A stretch of DNA of 64,000 nucleotides from Devosia sp. (GCF_017744655.1 NZ_JAGIAW010000002.1:1-64000); one strand, 5' to 3'; counted from the first letter of the stretch, positions 52,938 to 62,900 are shown. The notes: generated by a model not told the origin, from the letters alone. Made by a program: numbers and translations.

Positions 52938-53413
52938 TGGCGGGGCCAATTCCCGTCGATGCCGATGGGCGCTTTGCCGGCTATGCCAGTGTGTTCAACC
53001 GGCTCGATAGCGGCGGCGATATTGTCTTGCCGGGGGCGTTTGCGAAGAGCCTGAAGAGCCGCGCGGGGCGCATTCGGCTGTTGTTTCAGCACGATCCTAA
53101 GGAACCGGTGGGTTTTTGGGAGGAGCTGCGCGAGGACACTCATGGGCTGTTTGCGCGTGGGCGGCTGGTGCCCGGTGTGCCGCGTGCGGATGCGCTCAAA
53201 CGCCTGATCGAGGCCGAGGCGCTCGATGGGCTTTCCATCGGCTTTCGCACGGTGAAAGCCAGCCGGCAGGCGGGGAACCGGCTGCTGCACGAGATCGATC
53301 TCTATGAAATTTCGATCGTGACCTTTCCGATGATGGAGGCGGCGCGGATTGCCGCCCCCGTTTCGGCCGGCGCCGCCATTGCGGCCGCTACGAGAACTAT
53401 CCGTAACCGATAG
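52937..53413 (+). CDS. GTA prohead protease (g4), HK97 family
   Basis: A 158-residue serine protease that trims the capsid protein during head maturation. GRFAGYASVFNRLDSGGDIV opens the fold, LLFQHDPKEPVGFW carries the catalytic histidine, and LDGLSIGFRTVKA near residue 95 the serine. LLHEIDLYEISIVTFPM is the family signature. The start overlaps the small upstream gene; the capsid gene follows after 12 bases. Confidence 0.93.
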   Translation: MAGPIPVDADGRFAGYASVFNRLDSGGDIVLPGAFAKSLKSRAGRIRLLFQHDPKEPVGFWEELREDTHGLFARGRLVPGVPRADALKRLIEAEALDGLSIGFRTVKASRQAGNRLLHEIDLYEISIVTFPMMEAARIAAPVSAGAAIAAATRTIRNR

Positions 53414-53425
53414 AAGGATGCCGAC

Positions 53426-54646
53426 ATGGATCGGATTGACGACGGCCTTGAAACCAAGGCCGGCGCGGGGACTGACGTTGCCGCGCTGTTCAACGAATTT
53501 TCCTCCGCGTTCGAGGAATTCAAGCGCACCAATGACCAGCGCCTGAAGGATATCGAAAAGCGCGGTTCGGCCGATGGCCTGCTGGAAGGCAAGCTTGAGA
53601 GGCTCAATGCCGTGCTCGATGGGCACAAGGCGGCGCTCGATCGCGTCAGTGCCGAGCGGGCGCGTCCGGCGCTCGAGGGCAAGGGCGCGGTGCCCAATGG
53701 CGAATATAAGGAGGCCTTTTCCGCCTATGTGAAGCGCGGCGAGGAAAAGGCGCTGCAGGTGGGTGTCGGCGCCGATGGCGGCTATGTGGTGCCGGCCGAG
53801 GTCGAGACGGAAATTACCCGTTTGATGACGGGGATTTCGCCGATCCGCGCCATTGCCGGTGTGCGCCAGGTTTCGGCCTCGGTCTACAAGCGCCCGATTA
53901 CGGTGAGCGGGCCGCAGACGGGCTGGGTGGGTGAGGCGGCGAGCCGTCCGACGACCACGAGCCAGACGCTGGCGGAACTGAGCTATCCGACGACCGAACT
54001 CTATGCCATGCCGGCGGCGACCACGGCTTTTCTCGACGATGCGGCTGTGGATGTCGGCCAGTGGATTGCCGACGAGGTGAATGCGGCCTTTGCGGCGCAG
54101 GAGACCACGGCTTTCGTCAATGGCGATGGCACCAATAAGCCCAAGGGTTTTCTGGCCTCGACGCCGGTGGCCGAGAGTAGCTGGAGTTGGGGGAACCTGG
54201 GCTATGTGGCGACGGGGACTTCGGGCGCGCTGCCGGCGAGCAATGGCAGCGATGTGCTGATTGATCTCGTCTATGCGCTCAAGGCTGGCTATCGCCAGAA
54301 TGCCAATTGGGTGATGAACCGCAAGACGCAGGGGGCGCTGCGTAAGCTGAAGGACTCCGACGGCAATTATCTGTGGCAGCCTTCGGCGACGGCGGATGGT
54401 CGTGCCAGCTTCATGGGCTTTCCGCTGGTTGAGGCAGAGGACATGCCCAACATTGGCGCCAATTCGCTTTCGGTGGCGTTTGGCGATTTTCGCAGGGGCT
54501 ATCTGATTGTCGATCGCCAGGGGGTGAACGTGTTGCGTGATCCCTATTCGAGCAAGCCGTATGTTCTGTTCTACACGACGAAGCGCGTGGGCGGCGGCGT
54601 TGCGGATTATGATGCGATCAAGCTGCTGAAGTTTGGTGTGAGCTGA
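53426..54646 (+). CDS. GTA major capsid protein (g5), HK97 fold
   Basis: A 406-residue capsid precursor. The first 110 residues are a charged, coiled scaffold region (EFSSAFEEFKRTNDQRLKDI) expected to be removed by the protease. The fold proper has GADGGYVVPAEVETEITRLM, the FVNGDGTNKPKGFL loop, NANWVMNRKTQGALRKLKD and MGFPLVEAEDMPNIG. It is intact and matches HK97-type capsids of GTAs. Confidence 0.94.
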   Translation: MDRIDDGLETKAGAGTDVAALFNEFSSAFEEFKRTNDQRLKDIEKRGSADGLLEGKLERLNAVLDGHKAALDRVSAERARPALEGKGAVPNGEYKEAFSAYVKRGEEKALQVGVGADGGYVVPAEVETEITRLMTGISPIRAIAGVRQVSASVYKRPITVSGPQTGWVGEAASRPTTTSQTLAELSYPTTELYAMPAATTAFLDDAAVDVGQWIADEVNAAFAAQETTAFVNGDGTNKPKGFLASTPVAESSWSWGNLGYVATGTSGALPASNGSDVLIDLVYALKAGYRQNANWVMNRKTQGALRKLKDSDGNYLWQPSATADGRASFMGFPLVEAEDMPNIGANSLSVAFGDFRRGYLIVDRQGVNVLRDPYSSKPYVLFYTTKRVGGGVADYDAIKLLKFGVS

Positions 54647-54663
54647 GGCTTCGACTCCTTTGC

Positions 54664-54820
54664 CTTCTCCCCTTGAGGGAGAAGGTGCCCGAAGGGCGGA
54701 TGAGGGGTATTCTTTCAGCGCCCCAATGCGCTCCTCTGCGGAGGATGGATACCCCTCACCCTGACCAATTTGCTGAACGCAAAGTTGGTCTGTCCCTCTC
54801 CCTCAAGGGGCGAGGGGAAG
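54664..54820. repeat. family B repeat between GTA g5 and g6
   Basis: Same ends as the copy at 50000 and the same inner hairpin GACCAATTTGC...GCAAAGTTGGTC. It fills most of the gap between capsid and adaptor genes. Confidence 0.85.
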
Positions 54821-54859
54821 GCCGGTGCTTGCCGGTGAACAAATCCAAGGACCAAAACA

Positions 54860-55426
54860 ATGACCTCCTATCTCCTGGCGGGGCCCGCCGAGGAGCCGGT
54901 TTCGCTTGTCGAGGCCAAGGCTTTCCTCAAGGTCGACGATGCGGCGGAAGACGGGCTGATCACGACGCTGATCGGGGCGGCGCGGCTACATATTGAGGGT
55001 ATTACCGGCAAGGCGCTGCTGGCGCAGAGCTGGCGGGTGGTGCTCGACGATTGGCCGGAAAGCCGGGTGGTGAAACTGCCGGTTTCGCCGCTGATTGCGG
55101 TGACGGAAATTTCGGCGACGGATGGCAATGGGGCGAGCCATGACATTGCGCTCGATCAGTTTGGCTCGGAGCCGGACCGGCTGATCGTGCCGCGCGTGGT
55201 GGTTGGCATGCCGGCGCTGCAGGAACGGCAGGGCATCGAGATCGACTATGTCGCCGGGTTTGGTACCGAGCCCGAGGAGGTGCCCGCGGATTTGCGGCAG
55301 GCGCTCTTGGGGCTGGTGGCGCATTGGCATGAGCATCGCGATGCGGTGATCGTTGCCGGGGCGGGTTCGGTTGTGCCTTCGGGATTTGATCGGCTGGTGG
55401 CGGCGCACAAGCGGGTGCGGCTGTGA
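54860..55426 (+). CDS. GTA head-tail adaptor (g6)
   Basis: A 188-residue protein of the gp6-like head-tail connector family. VSLVEAKAFLKVDDAAEDGL with LITTLIGAARLHIEGITGK is the hallmark N-terminus, LLAQSWRVVLDDWPESRVVK follows, and DLRQALLGLVAHWHEHRDAV comes late. The stop overlaps the GTG of the next gene. Confidence 0.92.
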   Translation: MTSYLLAGPAEEPVSLVEAKAFLKVDDAAEDGLITTLIGAARLHIEGITGKALLAQSWRVVLDDWPESRVVKLPVSPLIAVTEISATDGNGASHDIALDQFGSEPDRLIVPRVVVGMPALQERQGIEIDYVAGFGTEPEEVPADLRQALLGLVAHWHEHRDAVIVAGAGSVVPSGFDRLVAAHKRVRL

Positions 55427-55764
55427 GCGAGAAACTTCCGCCCATCGGCACGCTGACCGATCGGGTGCAGCTTCGGCGGCGCGAAAGCGTGGCCGAGGCG
55501 GAGGGCGGGCATGGGCGGCTCTATGTGCCGCTGGGCAATGCCTGGGCGCGGGTGCGGAGCCTGACCGGGCGGCAGGGGACCAATGCCGATGGGCGGGCCG
55601 TGGCCATCTCGCATGCAGTAGTGCTGCGGTTTCGGCCTGATCTGGGGCCGGGGGATCGCGTGGTCTATCGCGGGCGCAATCTCGATGTGGTGAGCGCGGC
55701 TGATTTGAATGGGCGGCGGGCGTACCTCTCCTGCACCTGCAGCGAAACGCAGGTGACGGGATGA
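55423..55764 (+). CDS. GTA head closure/stopper protein (g7)
   Basis: A 113-residue head-closure protein: IGTLTDRVQLRRRESVAEAE opens it, WARVRSLTGRQGTNADGRAV and GDRVVYRGRNLDVVSAADLN follow. This is the SPP1 gp16/HK97 stopper-like pattern, which seals the filled head. It starts with GTG overlapping the g6 stop, and its own stop overlaps g8 (ATGA). Confidence 0.9.
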   Translation: MSEKLPPIGTLTDRVQLRRRESVAEAEGGHGRLYVPLGNAWARVRSLTGRQGTNADGRAVAISHAVVLRFRPDLGPGDRVVYRGRNLDVVSAADLNGRRAYLSCTCSETQVTG

Positions 55765-56156
55765 CCCATCCGATCGTCAATTTGCAGGCGGCGCTGGTTG
55801 CGGCGCAGGAAGGAGATGCGGCGCTTACCGCGCTGGTGGGGGCGTCGGGGGTATTCGACGCGCCGCCGCAGAACAGGCCAGCGCCCTATGTGGTGATCGA
55901 TCGGCACGACATCCGGCAGGTGGATGGCGATGGCACGCCGGGGCAGGAGCATCGGGTGCTCGTAAACTGCTGGGCGGATCGGCCGAGCCGCAAGGCGGCG
56001 CTGGCGATTGCCGAGCGGGTGATGGCGGTGCGGACGGGCCTGACGCCGGCGGGGCTGGCGGTGACGCTGGCAGAGCATGTGCGGACCGAGACGGTCATCG
56101 ATGCGGCGACGGGGCAGGCGCGGGCGGCGGTTTTGCTGCGATTTCTTACCGAATAG
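55761..56156 (+). CDS. GTA tail terminator, DUF3168 (g8)
   Basis: A 131-residue DUF3168 protein that caps the tail tube. VNLQAALVAAQEGDAALTAL and GVFDAPPQNRPAPYVVIDRH are typical, as is VLVNCWADRPSRKAALAIAE. Overlaps g7 by four bases; g9 follows after 11 bases. Confidence 0.91.
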   Translation: MTHPIVNLQAALVAAQEGDAALTALVGASGVFDAPPQNRPAPYVVIDRHDIRQVDGDGTPGQEHRVLVNCWADRPSRKAALAIAERVMAVRTGLTPAGLAVTLAEHVRTETVIDAATGQARAAVLLRFLTE

Positions 56157-56167
56157 CGAGGGACAAA

Positions 56168-56581
56168 ATGGCAGCCCAGAGTGGCAAGGATATGCTCTTA
56201 AAACTCGACCAGACGGGGTCGGGTAGTTTTCTGACGGTGGCGGGTCTGCGTACGCGCAGCCTGGCGTTCAATGCGGCGAGCGTCGATACGACGGACCAGG
56301 AAAGCGCCGGGCGCTGGCGCGAACTGCTTACCGGCGGCGGGGTGAAGCGGGCTTCGGTTTCGGGCTCGGGCGTGTTCAAGGACCAGGCTTCGGATGGGCT
56401 CATCCGGAGCCTTTTCTTTGCCGGGACCATCCGCAACTGGCAGCTCATCCTGCCGCATTTCGGCACGGTGGAGGGGGCGTTCCAGATCGTGGCGCTGGAG
56501 TTTTCGGCAGACCATGCGGGCGAAGTGACGTTTGACTTGGCGCTGGAAAGCGCCGGGGAAGTCAGTTTCACGGCGATCTGA
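56168..56581 (+). CDS. GTA major tail tube protein (g9)
   Basis: A 137-residue tail tube protein. QSGKDMLLKLDQTGSGSFLT and AGLRTRSLAFNAASVDTTDQ are the hallmark of the TIGR02126-like GTA tail proteins; ESAGRWRELLTGGGVKRASV follows. GAGGGACAAA precedes the ATG. Confidence 0.92.
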   Translation: MAAQSGKDMLLKLDQTGSGSFLTVAGLRTRSLAFNAASVDTTDQESAGRWRELLTGGGVKRASVSGSGVFKDQASDGLIRSLFFAGTIRNWQLILPHFGTVEGAFQIVALEFSADHAGEVTFDLALESAGEVSFTAI

Positions 56582-56588
56582 GGGACCA

Positions 56589-56903
56589 ATGGCAAATATT
56601 CATCGTGGAGAGATCGCCGCCGAGATCGGGGGCGAGACGCGGGTGCTTTGCCTGACGCTGGGGGCGCTGGCGGAGTTGGAGGCGCGGCTTGGCGCTGGCG
56701 ATCTGGCGGGATTGGCCGAGCGCTTTGCCGGCGGCAAGGTTTCGGCGCGGGATCTGACTGTGATCATCGGGGCGGGGTTGCGCGGGGGTGGCAATGCCAT
56801 TTCTGACGACGAGCTGGCGCAGATGAGCGTCGAAGGCGGATTGCGCGGGGTGGCGGATATTGCCGTGCGGCTGTTGCAGGCGACGTTTGGGGAGGCGGCA
56901 TGA
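56589..56903 (+). CDS. GTA tail assembly chaperone, GTA-gp10 family
   Basis: A 104-residue protein of the gp10 family: NIHRGEIAAEIGGETRVLCL, LGALAELEARLGAGDLAGLA and DLTVIIGAGLRGGGNAISDD. It starts seven bases after g9 and overlaps g10.1 by four bases. Its role is folding of the tape measure protein, by analogy with phage chaperones. Confidence 0.91.
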   Translation: MANIHRGEIAAEIGGETRVLCLTLGALAELEARLGAGDLAGLAERFAGGKVSARDLTVIIGAGLRGGGNAISDDELAQMSVEGGLRGVADIAVRLLQATFGEAA

Positions 56904-57091
56904 AACCCTTTCCCTGGCGCGACGCGATGCAATTCGGGCTGGGCGTGCTGAAACTGCCGCCCGAAGCTTTCTGGAAGATGAGCCCGCGCGAACTGGCGGC
57001 GGCCTGGGGCGCAGTGGTGGGCGACAGGGCCGGGCCGCTGGATCGGCCGGGGCTCGAGGCTTTGATGGAGAGGTTTCCAGATGGCAGGTGA
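56900..57091 (+). CDS. GTA second tail chaperone (g10.1-like)
   Basis: A 63-residue protein: FPWRDAMQFGLGVLKLPPEA and FWKMSPRELAAAWGA match the small phage-tail chaperone family with the helical W-x-M-x-P-x-E-L core. Overlaps on both sides (g10 and g11) show tight coupling in the operon. Confidence 0.9.
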   Translation: MKPFPWRDAMQFGLGVLKLPPEAFWKMSPRELAAAWGAVVGDRAGPLDRPGLEALMERFPDGR

Positions 57092-57620
57092 TCTCTTTGA
57101 CGAGGATTTCAAGGACGAACTGAGCGACGTGTCGGTCGAGATCAAGCGTATCCATTCGTTGGCGGATGGGGTGGCGCGGTCGATTTCTTCGGGCTTTCGC
57201 AGTGCGCTGACGGATGGGAAATCGCTGGAGTCGGTGATCGTTGGTGTGGGGCGGGCATTTGCCGATATGGCGCTGAAGGCGGCGTTCAAGCCGCTGGAGA
57301 CGCTGGCCGGCAATGCGCTGGAGGGGCTCTTTGCCGGCCTCAATCCAGCGATCATTCCGCATGCCAAGGGCGGGGTGATTGCGACGCCCACCTATTTTCC
57401 GCTGGGCGGCGCGCTGGGGCTGGCTGGCGAGGCGGGGCCGGAGGCGATCATGCCGCTGGCGCGGGGGCCGGATGGACGGCTCGGCGTCGCCGGCGGTGGC
57501 GGCGGGGTCCACGTGACGTTCAACGTGACGGCGACAGATGCGCGCAGCTTTGCGGCGAGCGAGGCGGAGATGAGCGCGATGCTGCTTAGGGCAGTGCGGC
57601 GCGGGACACGGGGGAGTTAA
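57081..57620 (+). CDS. GTA tail tape measure protein (g11)
   Basis: A 179-residue tape measure protein, very short for a phage but normal for GTAs, implying a short tail. A helical N-terminal half with LSDVSVEIKRIHSLADGVAR leads to a C-terminal region rich in glycine: IPHAKGGVIATPTYFPLGGA with AGEAGPEAIMPLARGPDGRL. It overlaps g10.1 by 11 bases. Confidence 0.9.
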   Translation: MAGDLFDEDFKDELSDVSVEIKRIHSLADGVARSISSGFRSALTDGKSLESVIVGVGRAFADMALKAAFKPLETLAGNALEGLFAGLNPAIIPHAKGGVIATPTYFPLGGALGLAGEAGPEAIMPLARGPDGRLGVAGGGGGVHVTFNVTATDARSFAASEAEMSAMLLRAVRRGTRGS

Positions 57621-57633
57621 CCCCCCGTCTTCC

Positions 57634-57788
57634 CTTCTCCCCTTGTGGGAGAAGGTGCCCCGAAGGGGCGGATGAGGGGTATTCTTTCCGTACGAGCAAA
57701 ACGGTCCTCTGCGGAGGATAGAGCACCCCTCACCCTGATTTTCTGCTGAACGCAGAAAATCTGTCCCTCTCCCGCAAGGGGCGAGGGA
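57634..57788. repeat. family B repeat between GTA g11 and g12
   Basis: Ends as in the other copies; the inner hairpin is GATTTTCTG...CAGAAAATC, different in sequence from that at 50000 and 54664 but still paired. Confidence 0.85.
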
Positions 57789-57814
57789 GGGACCGAGAGT
57801 GGGGGAACAAGAAA

Positions 57815-58435
57815 ATGGCCTTTCATCATGTGCGGTTTCCGCTCGACATTGCGCTGGGGGCGCGGGGTGGGCCGGAGCGCAAGACCGATGTCGTAACGCT
57901 GGCGGGCGGGAGCGAGCAGCGCAATGGGCGCTGGGCGCATTCGCGGCGGCGCTACAATGCCGGCTATGGGGTGAAATCGCGGGCGGATATGCAGGCGGTG
58001 CTGGCGTTTTTCGAGGAAAGGCGCGGGCGGCTGCATGGGTTTTTGTGGCGCGACGGGATCGATCACTCTTCGGATGGCGCAGCGCCGCTGCCAGGGGATC
58101 AGGCCATTGGGACCGGTGATGGCGCACGAACCCAGTTTCAGCTTTTGAAGCGTTATGGGGCGGCGTTCGATCCCTATTTTCGGCCGATCAAGAAGCCGGT
58201 TGCGGGATCGGTGCGCGTGGCGGTGGCCGGGGTCGAGCGGACGACTGGTTGGACGGTGGATGTCACGACGGGCGTGGTGAGCTTTGCTACTGCGCCGGCT
58301 GCCGGGGCGGCGGTGAGCGCGGGGTTTCTGTTCGATGTGCCGGTGCGGTTCGATACGGATCGGCTCGATATCGAGTGGTCGAGTTTCGACGGGGCTGAAG
58401 CGCCGAATATTCCGCTGGTGGAGATCTTGCCATGA
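57815..58435 (+). CDS. GTA distal tail protein, DUF2460 (g12)
   Basis: A 206-residue DUF2460 protein of the tail tip. VRFPLDIALGARGGPERKTD, NGRWAHSRRRYNAGYGVKSR and FFEERRGRLHGFLWRDGIDH are diagnostic. GGGGGAACAAGAAA precedes the ATG at 57815. Overlaps g13 by four bases. Confidence 0.93.
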   Translation: MAFHHVRFPLDIALGARGGPERKTDVVTLAGGSEQRNGRWAHSRRRYNAGYGVKSRADMQAVLAFFEERRGRLHGFLWRDGIDHSSDGAAPLPGDQAIGTGDGARTQFQLLKRYGAAFDPYFRPIKKPVAGSVRVAVAGVERTTGWTVDVTTGVVSFATAPAAGAAVSAGFLFDVPVRFDTDRLDIEWSSFDGAEAPNIPLVEILP

Positions 58436-59322
58436 AGACGGTGGGGGCGGGGTTGGCGGCGCATCTGGCGGGGAGCGAGACGACGCTGGCGCATTGCTGG
58501 CGGGTGTTGCGCAGCGATGGTGTGGTGCTCGGGTTTACCGACCATGATGTCGAGTTGGTGGTCTCGGGGACGGCTTGTAGGCCCATGCATGGGCTTGAGG
58601 GCGGCGAGGTGCCGGCGCGGTTGGGGGCGCAGGTGGAGACCGGGGAAGTGCTCGGGATTTTGCACCATGACGCCATCGACGACGAGGATATTGCGCTCGG
58701 GCGATTTGATGGGGCGCGGGTGGAGACTTGGCTGGTGAACTGGGCGGACCCTGCGCAGAACCTGTTGCTGCGGGTCGATACGATCGGCGAGATCGTGCGC
58801 GAGGACGGCACGTTTCGCGCGGAACTGCGCTCGGCGCAGGAGGCGCTCAACTCGGTGCGCGGGCGGCTCTATCAGGGGCTGTGTGATGCCGTGGTGGGAG
58901 ATGCGCGCTGTGGCGTGAACCTGGCGGCGCCCGGGCGTTCGGGGACCGCGACGGTTGTGTCGGTGGTCGATCCGTTTCGGGTGCTGGTCAGCGGGCTTTC
59001 GGGCTTTGTTGAAGATTGGTTTGCCTTTGGCATGGGGCAGTGGTCGGGCGGCAAGCGGGTGGGCTTGAAGGATGCGGTGCTGACGCATCGCAAGGGGTCG
59101 GGGGGCGACCTCCTGGGCTTTGGGCAGCGGGTGGGCGACTGGGTTGTGGCGGGCGATGTGTTTGCTGTGACGGCGGGGTGCGATCGGCGGTTTTCGACCT
59201 GCAAGGCCAAGTTCGGCAATGGGGTTAATTTTCGCGGTTTTCCGCATGTGCCGGGCAGCGACTATGTGCTGCGCTATCCGCGTGAAGGCGATGCGCTCGA
59301 TGGGCGGGCGGTGGTGCCATGA
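58432..59322 (+). CDS. GTA tail hub protein, DUF2163 (g13)
   Basis: A 296-residue DUF2163 protein. HCWRVLRSDGVVLGFTDHDV, ALNSVRGRLYQGLCDAVVGD and CRVNL-like AARCGVNLAAPGRSG segments appear, and it ends with NGVNFRGFPHVPGSDYVLRY. Several cysteines (DARCGVN, CDRRFSTCKAKFGN) suggest a bound Fe-S cluster or metal, as reported for the RcGTA hub. Overlaps g14 by four bases. Confidence 0.92.
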   Translation: MKTVGAGLAAHLAGSETTLAHCWRVLRSDGVVLGFTDHDVELVVSGTACRPMHGLEGGEVPARLGAQVETGEVLGILHHDAIDDEDIALGRFDGARVETWLVNWADPAQNLLLRVDTIGEIVREDGTFRAELRSAQEALNSVRGRLYQGLCDAVVGDARCGVNLAAPGRSGTATVVSVVDPFRVLVSGLSGFVEDWFAFGMGQWSGGKRVGLKDAVLTHRKGSGGDLLGFGQRVGDWVVAGDVFAVTAGCDRRFSTCKAKFGNGVNFRGFPHVPGSDYVLRYPREGDALDGRAVVP

Positions 59323-59735
59323 GGGCGGAGCTGGTGGTCGCGGCGGCGCGGGAATGGCTGGGCACGCCCTATCGGCACCGGGCTTCGACGCTGGGGGCGG
59401 GGTGCGATTGCCTGGGGCTGCTGCGTGGGGTGTGGCGGGCGCTTTATGATGATGAGCCCATGGCGCCGCCGCCTTATCGGGCGAGTGTTCGCGACCCCGA
59501 AAATGCCGGAGCGCTGCGGGTGGCGTCGGAGCGGTTTTTGCTGCCGGCGGAGGGGGGCCTTGGAGCGGGACAGGTGGTGCTGTTTCGGCTGGCGGGGCTC
59601 GATGAGCCGAAGCATTGCGGGATCATGGTTTCCGAAGACCGCTTCATTCATGCGCAGGAAAAGCTCGGCGTCGTGGAAGCGTATTTGACTGACGGCTGGG
59701 CGAAGCGGGTGAGTGGGCGGTTCTGGTTTCCTTAG
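59319..59735 (+). CDS. GTA NlpC/P60-type peptidoglycan peptidase (g14)
   Basis: A 138-residue cysteine peptidase. The catalytic cysteine is C31 in GAGCDCLGLLRGVWR and the histidine is in EPKHCGIMVSEDRFIHAQE near residue 106. WLGTPYRHRAS opens the domain. In GTAs it cuts recipient cell wall so that DNA can enter. It is intact. Confidence 0.93.
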   Translation: MRAELVVAAAREWLGTPYRHRASTLGAGCDCLGLLRGVWRALYDDEPMAPPPYRASVRDPENAGALRVASERFLLPAEGGLGAGQVVLFRLAGLDEPKHCGIMVSEDRFIHAQEKLGVVEAYLTDGWAKRVSGRFWFP

Positions 59736-59757
59736 CATTTCGCAGGCGTCGGTCTTC

Positions 59758-59933
59758 CTTCTCCCCTTGCGGGAGTAGGTGCCCCGAAGGATCGCCGAAT
59801 TCGCGTTGCGAAATCGGCTGGGATGAGGGGCAGGCGATGCCCCCGTAAGCTCCTCTGCGGAGGAGAGATACCCCTCACCCTGATTTTCTGCTGAACGCAG
59901 AAAATCTGTCCCTCTCCCGCAAGGGGCGAGGGG
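59758..59933. repeat. family B repeat between GTA g14 and g15
   Basis: Left arm CTTCTCCCCTTGCGGGAGTA, right arm CTCTCCCGCAAGGGGCGAGG. The inner hairpin GATTTTCTG...CAGAAAATC is the same as at 57634. Confidence 0.85.
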
Positions 59934-59966
59934 TGGATCGAAGCTTGTCAACAAAGGACCAAAAAC

Positions 59967-62900
59967 ATGGCGACTTTGGCTTTATCCCTGGCGGGGCAGT
60001 TTGCCGGGGGGCTGGTGGGTGGGCCGATTGGCGCGACGGTGGGGCGGGCGCTGGGGGCGCTGGCGGGGAGCGTCGTCGATAGCTGGCTGTTTGGTGAGAC
60101 GCCGAAGCAGCGCGAACAGGCGACTTTCGATGTCAGGATCGGCGGCTCGGTCGAGGGGGCGGCCATTCCGCGGCTTTATGGCTGGGGGCGGCTATCGGGG
60201 AACATCATCTGGGCGCGCGAGCTCGAAGTGCTGGGCGGCGAGACAGCGGGCGCCAAGGGCTGGGGGCAGCAACCCCAGCAGCAGGAAAAGGAAGACGAGA
60301 TCGGCGCGAGCTTTGCCATCGGTTTTTGCGAGGGGCGGGTGACGCGGCTGGGGCGGGTCTGGGCGGATGGGCAGTTGCTCGATCTCAGGGGGATCAACTA
60401 TCGCTTTTATGATGGCAGCGCCGGGCAGATGCCGGATGGGCTGATCGAGGCGACGCAGGGGGCGGGCAATGCGCCGGCCTATCGCGGACTTTGCTATATG
60501 GTGTTTGAAAACCTGCCGCTGTCGCGCTTCGGTAATCGTATTCCGCAGATCTCGGCGGAGCTTTGCCGACCGGTGGGGGACCTTGAAACGTCCATTCGCG
60601 CGGTGACGGTGATCCCCGGGGCGACGGAATTTGGCTATGACCCAGTGCCGCGACTGCGCGTGCTGGGCATGGGGACCGGCGCGGCCGAGAATGCGCATGT
60701 GCAACCCGGTGTCAGCGACTGGACCGTGTCCATCAATGAGCTGCAGGAGCTTTGCCCGAACCTGAAACATGTTTCGCTGGTGGTGAGCTGGTTCGGCAAT
60801 GATCTGCGCTGCGGGTCTTGCCAGATCGGGCCACGGGTCGAGGCGGCGAGCCGGGACGTGCAGGGCGTTTCCTGGAGCGTGGCGGGATATTCGCGCGGGG
60901 CGGTGCCGGTGGTGTCGAGCCATGGCGGCGGGCCGGCCTATGGCGGGACGCCATCGGACGGGGCGGTGCGCGCGGCGATTGCTGATCTCCGGGCACGCGG
61001 GCTTTCGGTGACGCTCTATCCGCTGATCATGATGGATGTGCCGGTGGGGAATGGCTTGGCCGATCCTTATGGCGGAAGCCATCAGGCGAGCTATCCCTGG
61101 CGGGGGCGGATTACCTGTCATCCGGCGGCCGGCGTTGCGGGCTCGCCGGATGGCACGGCGGCGGCGGCGAGTCAGGTGGCGGCGTTTGTGTCGGGTTATC
61201 GGGCGATGATCCTTCACTATGCAAATCTGGCGGCGCAGACCGGGGTCGAGGCGTTTCTGATCGGCTCGGAAATGCGCGGCATGACGACGGTCCGTGGAGC
61301 GGGGAATTCGTTTCCTTTCGTTTCGGCGCTGGTGACACTGGCGGCCGATGTGCGGGCCATTGTCGGGCCGTCGATGAAACTGAGCTATGCGGCGGACTGG
61401 AGTGAATATTCGGGCCATCAGCCGGGCGGCGGCGAGAAGTTTTTTCATCTCGATCCGCTCTGGGCCTCGGCCAATATCAATGCGGTGGGGATCGATTGCT
61501 ATATGCCGGCCGCCGACTGGCGGGATGGCCAGGGGCATCTCGATGCGGTGGCGGGAAGCACGCATGACCTCGACTATCTCGGCGGCAATATTGCCGGGGG
61601 CGAGGGGTTCGACTGGTACTATGCTAGCGATGCGGACCGTGCGGCGCAGGTGCGCACGCCGATTGCCGATGGGGCGCATGGTGAGCACTGGATCTGGCGT
61701 TTCAAGGATATTTCGGCCTTCTGGAGCCAGTATCATTATGATCGGCCGGGTGGCGTAAGGGCGGGTTCGCCGACGGCATGGGTGCCGGGCTCGAAGCCAA
61801 TTTGGCTAACAGAGCTTGGCTGCGCCGCAGTCGACAAGGGAGCGAATCAGCCCAATATTTTCGGCGACGCGAAGAGTTCTGAAGGGGGGCGGCCCTATTT
61901 TTCCAACGGGCTCTCGGACCCGCTGATCCAGCGGCAGTTTTTGCGCGCGCATTACCGGCATTGGGGGAGTCCGGCGAAGAACCCGGCGGGCATGGTCGAT
62001 CCCGAGCGGATCTATTGTTGGACCTGGGATGCACGGCCGTTTCCGGCCTTTCCGGCGCGGACCGATGTCTGGGCCGACGGCGTCAATCATGCCACGGGGC
62101 ACTGGCTGACGGGGCGACTCGGGGCGATGAGCAATGACGAAATGGCCTCGGCCATGGCGGCCGAGCATGGCGCGGTGGTGCATGCCGGGGCGTCCGATCC
62201 GATGGTTGCCGGCGTCATTCTGTCGGGGCCTGGCACGGCGCGCGATGCGCTGGAACCACTGCTCGAGATTACAGGGCAAAGACTGGTGGCGCGCGGGGGC
62301 GTGCTCGCGGCCATTTCGGCGCGCGGCGGCACGGTTGTCGGGTTTGACCGGGAGGAACTGGCGCAGGACGAGGGTGCCGTGCTCTCGCAGCGTCGGGCGG
62401 CGGCCATGGAACGCCCGGGGCGGCTAGCGCTCAACCATTTCGATAAGGGGCGGGACTATCTGACCGCCTCTGCGACGGCGGTACGGCCGGGGGCGGGGCA
62501 GCTCGTCAGCGAAAGCGTCAATATGGTGCTCGATGGGGCATCGGCGCGCCTCGCGGCGGAGCGGCTGCTGGATGATCGCGCGGCTTCGGCGGACACGGTG
62601 GAGTTTTCGCTGCCGCCCAATCTTGTAGCGATCGAGCCGGGCGACCGCGTGGTGGTCGACGGGGAGGGGCCGTACGAGGTTACCGAGATTCGCGATGGCG
62701 CGGTGCGGCGGATAACGGCGCGGGCGGTTTCGGCGGGCACGGCTTCAGCGACCGGGATCGATCGTGCGCCGGCAGTTGCGCCGGTCGTCGGCTTGGCCGT
62801 GGCACCGGTGGTTTTTGCCGCGCATTTGCCGCCGCTGGCAAGCGATCCCAGTCGGAGCCGGCTGGTGTTTGGCGCCTATGCAAAGCCCTGGCCGGGCACG

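Noticed and set aside
50000-59933. Family B repeats as CRISPR or coding sequence
   Set aside because: Copies are far apart, palindromic and variable inside, with no regular spacers. Short frames crossing them are not conserved between copies.
60192-61736. 514-residue minus-strand frame inside the g15 gene
   Set aside because: Shadow of g15 in a very GC-rich stretch, rich in arginine, histidine and proline with no motif.
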